Shown here: positions 1 to 6,821 of the stretch, in pieces
Layout: the number at the start of each line of letters is the position of its first letter
Numbering within the stretch: the first letter of the stretch is position 1
NCBI GenBank assembly: GCA_049273835.1
Contig: JBASRM010000379.1
Location: 1-13,054, forward strand
Source of the DNA: Onstottus_A sp049273835
Lineage (GTDB): Bacteria > Acidobacteriota > Blastocatellia > UBA7656
Length of the DNA stretch: 13,054 bases
Reading direction: 5' to 3'
Made by a program: the position numbers and the translations under genes
Notes under the pieces: model-generated
What the model saw: the letters and a program-made list of their open reading frames with translations, nothing else
Told to the model about the DNA's origin: nothing
The model's database searches: none

Positions 1-1999
1 GACCTATACCGATCCCGTTGAGGCAAATCCGGTTGATGGAGTAGCATCGCTTCGAGAGCTTGTCGCCGACATGAATGCGGGTCAGGTGGACGTGCTGCTG
101 ATACTAGGTGGCAATCCTGTTTACAACGCACCCGCGGATCTGGAGTTTCCGGAAGCGATCAGGAAAGTTCCTATTCGCATTCATCTGAGTCTCTATAAAG
201 ATGAGACCTCCGAGCTATGTCAGTGGCACATTCCCGAGGCTCATTATCTCGAATCCTGGAGTGACGCGCGCGCATACGACGGCACGGTGTCGATCATTCA
301 ACCTCTGATCGCCCCGCTCTACTCTGGTAAGACAGCTCACGAAGTGCTCGCCGCTTTCATGAAGGAACCCGAACGTTCGAGCTATGACAGCGTTCGCGAT
401 TATTGGAAAAAGCGCTTTGCTGCCGGAGGGCAAGAGCCGTCGATTACCGCTATAAGGCCCGCGCAAGGCGCCGGCGTTCAAACCCCGGCCGCGCCCGCGC
501 CGCCTGCCCCGGTCAACGCCGCCGCGCAGAATCCCCCCGCCGGATTTGAACAGTTCTGGCGCAAATCCCTTCACGATGGTGTAGTAGCCAACACCGCGCT
601 TCCGCCGAAGAGCTTCGGCTTGAAGACCGGCTTCGCCACTCAAACTCCGAGCAGCCAACCCCAGGCCGCCGGCGCATCTCTCGAGATCGTGTTCAGGGCC
701 GATCCCACCATTCACGACGGGAGATTTGCAAACAACGGCTGGCTACAAGAACTGCCAAAACCACTGAGCAAGCTCACCTGGGACAACGCTGCGATAGTCA
801 GTCCGGCCACCGCAGACTCACTCGATCTTGGGAAAAAAGTGAGGGGGGTTGCGACCAATCGAATGAGCAGCATCGGCGGGGAGATCGTTGCCGATCAAAT
901 CGAGCTCGCGTATCGAGGCCGCAAAGTCGTCGCGCCGGTTTTTATTCAGCCCGGTCACCCTGATCACTCGGTCACCGTTCATCTCGGCTACGGGCGCAGG
1001 ATCTCGGGCAAGGTAGGAACAAACACCGGGTTTGACGCCTATTCAATTCGAACTTCTGACGCTCCGTGGTTCGGTTCGGGTGTTCAAGTCTCAAAGACCG
1101 GCGGAACCTATTCGCTAGCCACGACTCAGTCGCATCACCTGCTCGATGCCGAAGTGATTGGAGAGCGGGACATCGTTCGATCGGGCTCGCTCGAAGAATA
1201 CATGAATCACCCTTCTCTTGCGCCCGAGGGCGCGCACCAGACAGGAGAGAAGGCGTCGCTTTATCCTGGGTTCGAATACAAAGACTACGCTTGGGGGATG
1301 GCGATCGACTTGAGCTCGTGCATGGGCTGCAGTGCCTGCGTTGCGGCGTGCGTTGCTGAAAACAACATACCGGTCGTCGGCAAAGAACAGGTAGCGCGCA
1401 GCCGCGAGATGCACTGGCTTCGTATTGATGCCTACTACAAAGGCGGGCACACCAATCCGGAAACTTACTTTCAACCGGTCCCCTGCCAGCATTGTGAAAA
1501 CGCTCCATGCGAGGTGGTGTGCCCGGTTGCGGCTACGGCTCACAGCGCTGAGGGTCTCAACGAAATGACCTACAACCGGTGCGTAGGGACCCGGTACTGC
1601 TCAAACAACTGTCCGTACAAAGTTCGCCGGTTCAACTTTTTGCTCTATCAGGATTTCTACACCGCCAGCTTGAAGATGATGCGCAACCCGGATGTTTCGG
1701 TGCGCAGCCGGGGGGTAATGGAGAAGTGCACCTACTGCGTTCAGCGGATTCAGAAGGCGAAGATAGAATCGGGCAAACAAGACCGAAAAGTCCGGGATGG
1801 CGAAATAGTCCCGGCGTGCGCGCAGGCTTGTCCGACCGAAGCGATTGTCTTCGGCGACATCAACGATTCCGGAAGCCGCGTCGCCAGGTTGAAAGCGGAG
1901 GAGCGCAACTACAGCTTGCTCGGCGAGTTGAACACAAAGCCGCGCACGACCTATCTGGGTGCGGTGCGAAACCCGAACCCTGAACTGGAGAAACAATAG
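1..1999 (+). CDS. actB: ActB, molybdopterin-like/iron-sulfur subunit of alternative complex III (5' partial)
   Basis: Peripheral subunit of ACIII that carries electrons from the membrane quinol site towards the cytochrome subunits. The frame is open from position 2, so the ATG at 71 is internal and the N-terminal part lies outside the window. Up to about 1200 it looks like the C-terminal part of a molybdopterin-oxidoreductase fold (L-I-L-G-G-N-P-V-Y-N), which in ActB is known not to hold molybdenum. A Pro/Ala-rich linker lies at about 460-545. From about 1263 there is a ferredoxin-like domain with these Cys groups: CxxCxxCxxxC from 1319, CxxCxxxxCxxxC from 1484, C-V-G-T-R-Y-C-S-N-N-C from 1580, CxxC from 1727 and CxxxC from 1817. 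The third group has Thr where a four-Cys motif would have its second Cys, which fits the one [3Fe-4S] plus three [4Fe-4S] clusters reported for ACIII. The stop is 3 bases before actC. The pentaheme actA gene is expected upstream. Confidence 0.95.
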   Translation, partial: TYTDPVEANPVDGVASLRELVADMNAGQVDVLLILGGNPVYNAPADLEFPEAIRKVPIRIHLSLYKDETSELCQWHIPEAHYLESWSDARAYDGTVSIIQPLIAPLYSGKTAHEVLAAFMKEPERSSYDSVRDYWKKRFAAGGQEPSITAIRPAQGAGVQTPAAPAPPAPVNAAAQNPPAGFEQFWRKSLHDGVVANTALPPKSFGLKTGFATQTPSSQPQAAGASLEIVFRADPTIHDGRFANNGWLQELPKPLSKLTWDNAAIVSPATADSLDLGKKVRGVATNRMSSIGGEIVADQIELAYRGRKVVAPVFIQPGHPDHSVTVHLGYGRRISGKVGTNTGFDAYSIRTSDAPWFGSGVQVSKTGGTYSLATTQSHHLLDAEVIGERDIVRSGSLEEYMNHPSLAPEGAHQTGEKASLYPGFEYKDYAWGMAIDLSSCMGCSACVAACVAENNIPVVGKEQVARSREMHWLRIDAYYKGGHTNPETYFQPVPCQHCENAPCEVVCPVAATAHSAEGLNEMTYNRCVGTRYCSNNCPYKVRRFNFLLYQDFYTASLKMMRNPDVSVRSRGVMEKCTYCVQRIQKAKIESGKQDRKVRDGEIVPACAQACPTEAIVFGDINDSGSRVARLKAEERNYSLLGELNTKPRTTYLGAVRNPNPELEKQ

Positions 2000-2002
2000 T
2001 CG

Positions 2003-3394
2003 ATGCAGGACCACACGCAAGATCCTGTGCGTGACGTGACGATTACTCCACCGCCGGTGATCGGGGCGGGTCAGACCTTTGCGTCGGTCACCGACAAGAT
2101 CAGCGCGATCGCGTTGAGGCGTCGCACGCCGCTGGGTTGGTTTATCGGCGCGGGCATCTCGTTCTTGCTCGCGATGATGTTGTTCTACACGATCGGCTAC
2201 CTGGTGTTGACGGGAATCGGGATCTGGGGCAACAACATCCCGGTTGGTTGGGCCTTCGACATTATCAATTTCGTCTGGTGGATCGGTATCGGGCACGCGG
2301 GCACGCTGATCTCTGCGATTCTTCTGTTGTTGCGGCAGCAATGGCGAACTTCGATCAATCGCTTTGCGGAAGCTATGACGCTGTTTGCGGTGGCGTCGGC
2401 GGGGCTTTTCCCGCTGCTTCATACCGGGCGACCGTGGCTGGCTCATTGGCTGTTCCCACTGCCGAACACGATGGGTGTCTGGCCGCAGTTTCGAAGCCCG
2501 CTGATCTGGGACGTGTTTGCGGTTTCGACTTACGCAACGGTGTCGGCGCTGTTCTGGTACATCGGGTTGATACCCGATCTCGCAACGCTCCGTGACCGGG
2601 CAAGGCGGCGCGCGGCAAAAGTCATTTACGGGATCCTTGCAATGGGATGGCGGGGGTCGGCCCGGCATTGGCATCGTTACGAGACCGCTTATCTCCTTCT
2701 GGCCGGACTCGCGACGCCGCTTGTCGTATCGGTGCACACGGTTGTGAGCTTCGATTTTGCGGTTGGAATCGTTCCCGGATGGCACGCGACGATCTTCCCG
2801 CCTTATTTCGTGGCGGGGGCGATCTATTCGGGGTTTGCGATGGTGCTCACGCTGGCAATCCCGCTCAGAAAGTTCTACGGGCTTGAAGACTTCATTACGA
2901 TGCGGCATCTGCGCAACATGGCGAAGGTGATGCTTGCGACGGGGTTGATAGTCGGTTACGGCTACATGATGGAAACGTTCATGGCATGGTACAGCGCGAA
3001 CACCTACGAAGAATTTATGATCAGGAACCGGATGACCGGTCCATATGCGCCGCTGTACTGGTCGTTGATCCTGTGCAACATCGTGCTGCCTCAAATTTTG
3101 TGGTCGAGGCGGGCCAGATGGAACGTGCCGCTACTGTTTGTGATCTCACTGATCGTGAACATTGGAATGTGGCTCGAGCGATTTGTGATCATCGTGACCA
3201 GCCTGCACCGCGATTTCTTACCTTCGTCGTGGGCCATGTACAGCCCTACAATCTGGGACTTTTCGATGTTTCTCGGAACGATCGGACTGTTTCTGAGCTT
3301 GCTCTTCCTGTTCATCCGCTTTTTGCCGGTCATCTCGATTTTCGAGATCAGGACGATCTTGCCTCAAGCGGAAGTGAAGGAAGCCGGGGACTGA
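2003..3394 (+). CDS. actC: ActC, NrfD-like quinol-binding membrane subunit of alternative complex III
   Basis: Integral membrane subunit of the NrfD/PsrC family, which forms one of the quinol-oxidising membrane modules of ACIII and contacts ActB. The 463 residues fit the usual ActC length. About ten hydrophobic segments follow a roughly 40-residue soluble N-terminus. The first span begins near R-T-P-L-G-W-F. The segment W-W-I-G-I-G-H-A-G-T-L-I, with His98, is the typical family motif where a quinol-site histidine is expected; that role is inferred from the family. Later conserved-looking segments are H-T-G-R-P-W, S-V-H-T-V-V-S-F-D-F and N-I-G-M-W-L-E-R. The ATG lies 3 bases after the actB stop, with a GGAG about 12 bases before it, so translation is probably coupled to actB. 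Confidence 0.95.
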   Translation: MQDHTQDPVRDVTITPPPVIGAGQTFASVTDKISAIALRRRTPLGWFIGAGISFLLAMMLFYTIGYLVLTGIGIWGNNIPVGWAFDIINFVWWIGIGHAGTLISAILLLLRQQWRTSINRFAEAMTLFAVASAGLFPLLHTGRPWLAHWLFPLPNTMGVWPQFRSPLIWDVFAVSTYATVSALFWYIGLIPDLATLRDRARRRAAKVIYGILAMGWRGSARHWHRYETAYLLLAGLATPLVVSVHTVVSFDFAVGIVPGWHATIFPPYFVAGAIYSGFAMVLTLAIPLRKFYGLEDFITMRHLRNMAKVMLATGLIVGYGYMMETFMAWYSANTYEEFMIRNRMTGPYAPLYWSLILCNIVLPQILWSRRARWNVPLLFVISLIVNIGMWLERFVIIVTSLHRDFLPSSWAMYSPTIWDFSMFLGTIGLFLSLLFLFIRFLPVISIFEIRTILPQAEVKEAGD

Positions 3395-3468
3395 TGATGA
3401 GAATGGTGAAGAGAGAGCATAACGACGATCGATCATCCGGATGTGATCATCACCGGGGTTGGCAATGA
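3394..3468 (+). CDS. Possible 24-residue coupling cistron between actC and actD
   Basis: A tiny open frame fills the gap between actC and actD. Its ATG shares one base with the actC stop (TGATG). Its TGA overlaps the proposed actD ATG (3465-3467) in the arrangement AATGA. A second in-frame ATG follows directly at 3397. The product begins M-M-R-M-V-K-R-E-H, is hydrophilic and rich in His, Asp and Arg, and has no recognisable domain or membrane segment. It could carry ribosomes from actC to actD without the peptide having a role of its own, or it could be chance. I do not recognise a homologue. Confidence 0.25.
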   Translation: MMRMVKREHNDDRSSGCDHHRGWQ

Positions 3469-4004
3469 ACGAGACTTCTCGCATGTACGGCTTGATGGCC
3501 GAGTTTGAAGACCCCACCCACGTGGTCAGCGCGGCGCGTCGCGCACACGAGGAGGGCTATCGAAAGATGGACGCGTACAGTCCGTTCCCGATCGAAGAGC
3601 TGACCGAGGCCATCGGAATTCGGCATACCAGATTACCGCTCATAGTTCTCATTGGCGGAATAGCCGGATGTCTGGGTGGTTTCCTGCTGTGCTACTGGGT
3701 TTCGACGGTAACGTATCCCATTAACGTTGGAGGCCGGCCGCTCAACAGTTGGCCGGCTTTCATTCCGGTGACATTCGAATGCACGATTCTGCTCGCGGCG
3801 CTCTCGGCGGTGCTTGGGATGCTGGCTTTGAACGGTCTGCCGCAACCCTATCACCCGGTGTTTAACGTTCCGACCTTCGACCAGGCAACTCGCAATCGGT
3901 TTTTTCTGTGTATCGAGGCGAGCGATCCGATGTTTGATAAGAACTCTACACGGGACTTTCTCTCGACTCTGGGTGCTAGCGAGGTGACTGATGTTGAATA
4001 CTGA
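3465..4004 (+). CDS. actD: ActD, DUF3341-type membrane subunit of alternative complex III
   Basis: Small ACIII subunit of the DUF3341 family, which contacts the membrane subunits and has no redox cofactor of its own. The N-terminal sequence Y-G-L-M-A-E-F-E-D-P, then A-A-R-R-A-H-E-E-G-Y and D-A-Y-S-P-F-P-I-E, is the family signature. Two membrane helices follow, one starting near L-P-L-I-V-L-I-G-G and one near F-E-C-T-I-L-L-A-A-L. The tail contains F-D-Q-A-T-R-N-R-F-F-L-C-I-E-A-S-D-P. I chose the ATG at 3465 (179 residues). A GGGG at 3455-3458 sits 6 bases before it, and the conserved part begins a few residues later. A TTG at 3459 is in frame but less likely, and an ATG at 3483 would remove residues just before the signature. 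Confidence 0.93.
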   Translation: MNETSRMYGLMAEFEDPTHVVSAARRAHEEGYRKMDAYSPFPIEELTEAIGIRHTRLPLIVLIGGIAGCLGGFLLCYWVSTVTYPINVGGRPLNSWPAFIPVTFECTILLAALSAVLGMLALNGLPQPYHPVFNVPTFDQATRNRFFLCIEASDPMFDKNSTRDFLSTLGASEVTDVEY

Positions 4005-4020
4005 CCGAACATCGGGATTG

Positions 4021-4093
4021 CCACGAAGTCCCGAAGTCACCAAGATTCACCAAGGCTTTGTGGGTGCGTCTTTCGGCCTTTGTGTCTTGGTGG
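4021..4093 (+). repeat. Imperfect palindromic intergenic element between actD and actE
   Basis: The spacer holds an imperfect inverted repeat. CACCAAGA (4038-4045) is an exact reverse complement of TCTTGGTG (4085-4092). Inside it, CCAAGGC (4050-4056) pairs, with one G-T, to GCCTTTG (4076-4082). The left flank has two related pieces, CCACGAAG and CCCGAAG. It would fold into a long hairpin in DNA or RNA. The style, built from variants of (C)ACNAAG, resembles small dispersed intergenic repeats seen in several bacterial phyla; that comparison is from memory. It has no strong T-run, so I do not call it a terminator, but it could affect mRNA stability within the operon. Confidence 0.6.
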
Positions 4094-4147
4094 CGGCGCG
4101 AGACGCTGTTAGAGCAACACACTCAACCTACTGAATCGGGGCAACCA

Positions 4148-4897
4148 GTGAAACTGTTAACGCGATCTTCAATCTTCAATCTTCGAACCTCGTACTTGAG
4201 CTGGCTACTATTCGTGGCAACCGTTCTTGCTTTTGCGGCTTGCCGGCAGGACATGCACGATCAACCGAAATACCGGCCGTTGAGACCGGTCGATCAGATT
4301 GGATCAATCACCGACGAGCGCTCCGCGCGCCCCCTGGTTGAAGGAACAGTTGCGCGCGACCAGTTGAGGGAGGATGTCGAGTTCTACACCGGCAAGCTCA
4401 GGGGAACGACTCAGAATGCCGCTGCGCCAATCTCGGCACAGCAAACCGCCCCGAGTTCACAAGCCGGCGCCGCTCCGGCGGGCCAGTCCGCCGCTCAGTA
4501 TCAAGGCTTCGTGACCGAGTTTCCCATACCGATTGCCGAAGCGGATCTCGATCGCGGACAGGAGCGCTTTAACATCTACTGCGCGGTGTGTCACGGCCGG
4601 CTGGGAGACGGTTCGGGCATGATCGTAAAGCGAGGCTTCCGGCGGCCGCCATCCTTTCACGACGAGCGCTTGCGCAGCGCGCCCATCGGATATTTCTTCG
4701 ATGTGGAGACAAACGGGTTTGGAGCGATGCCCGACTACGCCTCCCAAATTCCCCCTGAAGATCGCTGGAGGATCATCGCGTATATTCGGGCGCTGCAACT
4801 CAGCCAGCGAGCTACGGTTGCCGACGTACCGCCTGATCAGCGCGAAAAGCTCTCGGCTCCGCAGGGAAGTGAAAAGCAGGGAGAGCACCAGCGATGA
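4148..4897 (+). CDS. actE: ActE, monoheme lipoprotein cytochrome c of alternative complex III
   Basis: Membrane-anchored periplasmic cytochrome c subunit of ACIII that passes electrons to the terminal oxidase. From the GTG at 4148 the protein has 249 residues. A hydrophobic signal segment ends in A-F-A-A-C, with lipobox Cys32. Next come D-Q-P-K-Y-R-P-L, typical of the family, and an Ala/Gln/Pro-rich linker (about residues 90-115). The single heme motif is Y-C-A-V-C-H (Cys145, Cys148, His149), and Met194 in G-F-G-A-M-P-D-Y-A is the probable sixth ligand. I chose GTG because GGGG (4138-4141) lies 6 bases upstream. A longer frame from TTG 4058 would be read out of the palindromic element and has no ribosome site. 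Codons 6-13 contain three near-perfect copies of ATCTTCA (4165-4185). The stop overlaps the actF start. Confidence 0.92.
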   Translation: MKLLTRSSIFNLRTSYLSWLLFVATVLAFAACRQDMHDQPKYRPLRPVDQIGSITDERSARPLVEGTVARDQLREDVEFYTGKLRGTTQNAAAPISAQQTAPSSQAGAAPAGQSAAQYQGFVTEFPIPIAEADLDRGQERFNIYCAVCHGRLGDGSGMIVKRGFRRPPSFHDERLRSAPIGYFFDVETNGFGAMPDYASQIPPEDRWRIIAYIRALQLSQRATVADVPPDQREKLSAPQGSEKQGEHQR

Positions 4898-6087
4898 TCG
4901 AAATGATCGACAAGATTCCGGCGGAGATCGATCAGTTCCAGCGGCGCGCGCTGATCGTCGGTCTTGGCGGTGTTGCGCTTTGCATCCTGGGGGCGTTTTT
5001 CAACCTGGATCAGTTTTTCCGTTCATACCTGGTTGCTTATGTATTTTGGACCGGGATCGCCTTGGGGTGCCTGGCGATTCTGATGCTTCAGCATATGTCA
5101 GGCGGCGCGTGGGGACTTGTAATAAGGCGCGCGCTCGAAGCGGCAACGCGAACATTTCCGCTGCTGGCTGTCTTGTTTTTGCCGATTGCGCTGGGCGTGC
5201 GCTCGCTTTACATCTGGGCTCAGCCGTTGACCGACGCTCCCGCGGCGCTCGAGCACGCGCTCACTCACAAGGCCCCGTATCTCAACGTTCCCTTCTTTTT
5301 GGCCAGGGCTGTCTTCTATTTCGGGGTGTGGAATCTGCTGACTTATTTCTTGAACAAGTGGTCGCTTGAACAAGACCGCACGGGGCAGCGCTCGATTACC
5401 ACCAGGCTTCAGGGTTTGAGCGGTCCCGGGCTAGTGCTGTACGGATTGACGGTAAGCTTCGCCTCGGTTGATTGGATGATGTCGCTCGAACCGCAGTGGT
5501 TCTCGACGATGTATGGAATCTTGATCATGGGCGGACAGGGATTGTCGGCGATGGCGTTTATGATAGCGGTTATAGTTTCGCTCTCAGAGTATGAGCCGTT
5601 GTCTGAAGTCATCAAGCCCTCTCATCTGCACGATCTGGGCAAGCTGATGCTGGCGTTTCTGATGCTATGGGCGTACTTCGGATTCTCCCAGTTCTTGATA
5701 ATCTGGTCCGGCAATTTGCCCGAGGAGATCCCGTGGTATGTGCGCAGGCTTCAGACATCGTGGAAATGGGTGGGGCTGGCGCTGGTGGTGCTTCAGTTCG
5801 CGCTGCCGTTTGTGTTGCTGCTTTCAAGAGATTTGAAACGCAACGCTAAACGGCTGGTTGTGATCGCGGTCTCAATCCTGGTGATGCGCCTTGTCGATTT
5901 GTTGTGGATGACGGGGCCTGAGTTTCACGAATCAGCTTTTACCATTCATTGGATGGACATAATCATGCCGGTAGGTCTCGGTGGATTATGGCTGGCATAT
6001 TTTGCGCACCAGCTGAAGACCAGACCTCTCGTGCCGGTTCGCGATCCTGAGTTGGAAGGGGTGCTCACCCATGCCGGAGGGCACTAG
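4894..6087 (+). CDS. actF: ActF, second NrfD-like membrane subunit of alternative complex III
   Basis: Second NrfD-family membrane subunit of ACIII, paralogous to ActC and associated with ActD/ActE in known complexes. The 397 residues have about ten hydrophobic segments. Segments that look characteristic of ActF are V-D-W-M-M-S-L-E-P-Q-W-F-S-T-M-Y-G, then H-L-H-D-L-G-K-L-M-L-A-F, then W-A-Y-F-G-F-S-Q-F-L-I-I-W and N-L-P-E-E-I-P-W-Y. The last helix pair includes H-W-M-D-I-I-M-P-V-G. The start ATG overlaps the actE stop (ATGA), so translation is very likely coupled. It is the last gene of the act block and is followed by a repeat-filled spacer. A proton-translocating role for this family has been discussed but cannot be judged from this sequence. 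Confidence 0.95.
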   Translation: MIEMIDKIPAEIDQFQRRALIVGLGGVALCILGAFFNLDQFFRSYLVAYVFWTGIALGCLAILMLQHMSGGAWGLVIRRALEAATRTFPLLAVLFLPIALGVRSLYIWAQPLTDAPAALEHALTHKAPYLNVPFFLARAVFYFGVWNLLTYFLNKWSLEQDRTGQRSITTRLQGLSGPGLVLYGLTVSFASVDWMMSLEPQWFSTMYGILIMGGQGLSAMAFMIAVIVSLSEYEPLSEVIKPSHLHDLGKLMLAFLMLWAYFGFSQFLIIWSGNLPEEIPWYVRRLQTSWKWVGLALVVLQFALPFVLLLSRDLKRNAKRLVVIAVSILVMRLVDLLWMTGPEFHESAFTIHWMDIIMPVGLGGLWLAYFAHQLKTRPLVPVRDPELEGVLTHAGGH

Positions 6088-6102
6088 AGATGTTTGAAAC
6101 CT

Positions 6103-6347
6103 GTAATGCACGACGCAAGCTGAAGCTTGAACTCAGAACGTTTGAACTCAGAACGCTACAAGGTTGAAATGACAACGTCTGAACTCAAAATGATACGTTC
6201 TGAGTTCAACCTTTAGGTTGCTCGAGTTTCAAGTAACGCACGACGCAAGCTAAAGCTTGAACTCAGAACGTCTGAACTCAGAACGCTGCAAGGTTGAAAT
6301 GACAACGTCTGAACTCAGAACGCTACAAGGTTGAAATGACAACGTCT
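6103..6347 (+). repeat. Direct and inverted repeat array in the actF-downstream spacer, entering the next gene
   Basis: An 85-bp unit occurs twice, at 6103-6187 and 6233-6317, with 4 mismatches (at 6107, 6122, 6142 and 6158 against the second copy). Inside it a 37-bp piece starting G-A-A-C-T-C-A-G is repeated in tandem at 6274-6310 and 6311-6347, and also occurs at 6144-6180. The 12-mer GAACTCAGAACG occurs five times directly (6129, 6144, 6259, 6274, 6311). Once it is inverted within a 14-bp arm (6196-6209). Each 37-bp piece carries an AAGG and an ATGACAACG start-like site, and the third one is the start of the gene at 6336. The other two (ATG at 6169 and 6299) lead to frames of only 15 and 11 codons. 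Confidence 0.9.
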
Positions 6348-6821
6348 GAACTCAATCAAATGCCCAAAGATCACACAGACAAGCCGGCACCGGGCTCACA
6401 CGGGGTCGGAGTGGGCCACGAAGCCAGCGAACTGAGCATTGGCCCGATCGTGTGGTTCCTGATCGGCCTCGCCGGCGCGACCATCGTCGTGTGCTTGTTG
6501 ATGGCCGGTTTGTTCAAGGCGTTCGAGAATAGCGACGAGAAGTCAAAGGATCGAGTCTCTCCGCTCGCAGGCGAGCGGCAGAAGCTGCCGCCGGAGCCGC
6601 GGCTGCAGCTTGCGCCGTCCACCGCTGAGCAGTTGGAAAGTAAGGGGGCGCCCAACCTCAAGCACGACCATCCGCTTCAGGAGATGAAGCGGCTCCGGGC
6701 AGAAGAAAATGATAGGCTGCACAGCTATGGTTGGGTCGATAAGAAGGCGGGCGTGGTCAGGATTCCAATCGATCAGGCCAAAAAACTAGTGCTAGAGAAG
6801 GGACTTCCAACCAGAAAATGA
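6336..6821 (+). CDS. Small single-span membrane protein of the act-cox cluster, function unknown
   Basis: 161-residue protein with a hydrophilic, His/Gly-containing N-terminus, one membrane span (about residues 36-62, starting near I-G-P-I-V-W-F-L-I-G) and a charged soluble C-terminus. The end has a striking conserved-looking block: L-H-S-Y-G-W-V-D-K-K-A-G-V-V-R-I-P-I-D-Q-A, then L-P near the terminus. From memory, similar blocks occur in small proteins encoded beside oxidase genes in other bacteria, so an assembly or accessory role with ACIII or the oxidase is a reasonable inference, but I know no proven function. The first codons lie inside a repeat unit. AAGG (6327-6330) is 5 bases before the ATG. 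An alternative start is ATG 6360 (153 residues), with no clear ribosome site. Its stop overlaps the sco start. Confidence 0.85.
   Translation: MTTSELNQMPKDHTDKPAPGSHGVGVGHEASELSIGPIVWFLIGLAGATIVVCLLMAGLFKAFENSDEKSKDRVSPLAGERQKLPPEPRLQLAPSTAEQLESKGAPNLKHDHPLQEMKRLRAEENDRLHSYGWVDKKAGVVRIPIDQAKKLVLEKGLPTRK

Noticed and set aside
1601..3094. Long open frame (497 codons) on the minus strand opposite actB and actC
   Set aside because: It lies antisense to two well-supported genes. Its product is very rich in Arg, His, Gln and Pro with no recognisable domain, as expected from the mirror of GC-rich coding sequence.
4058..4147. Longer ActE from TTG 4058
   Set aside because: The extra 30 residues are translated from the palindromic element, have no ribosome site, and put a Trp/Arg-rich stretch before a normal lipoprotein signal.
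6103..6347. CRISPR array
   Set aside because: The repeats are of unequal length, partly tandem without spacers, partly inverted, and run into a coding start. No cas gene is present.
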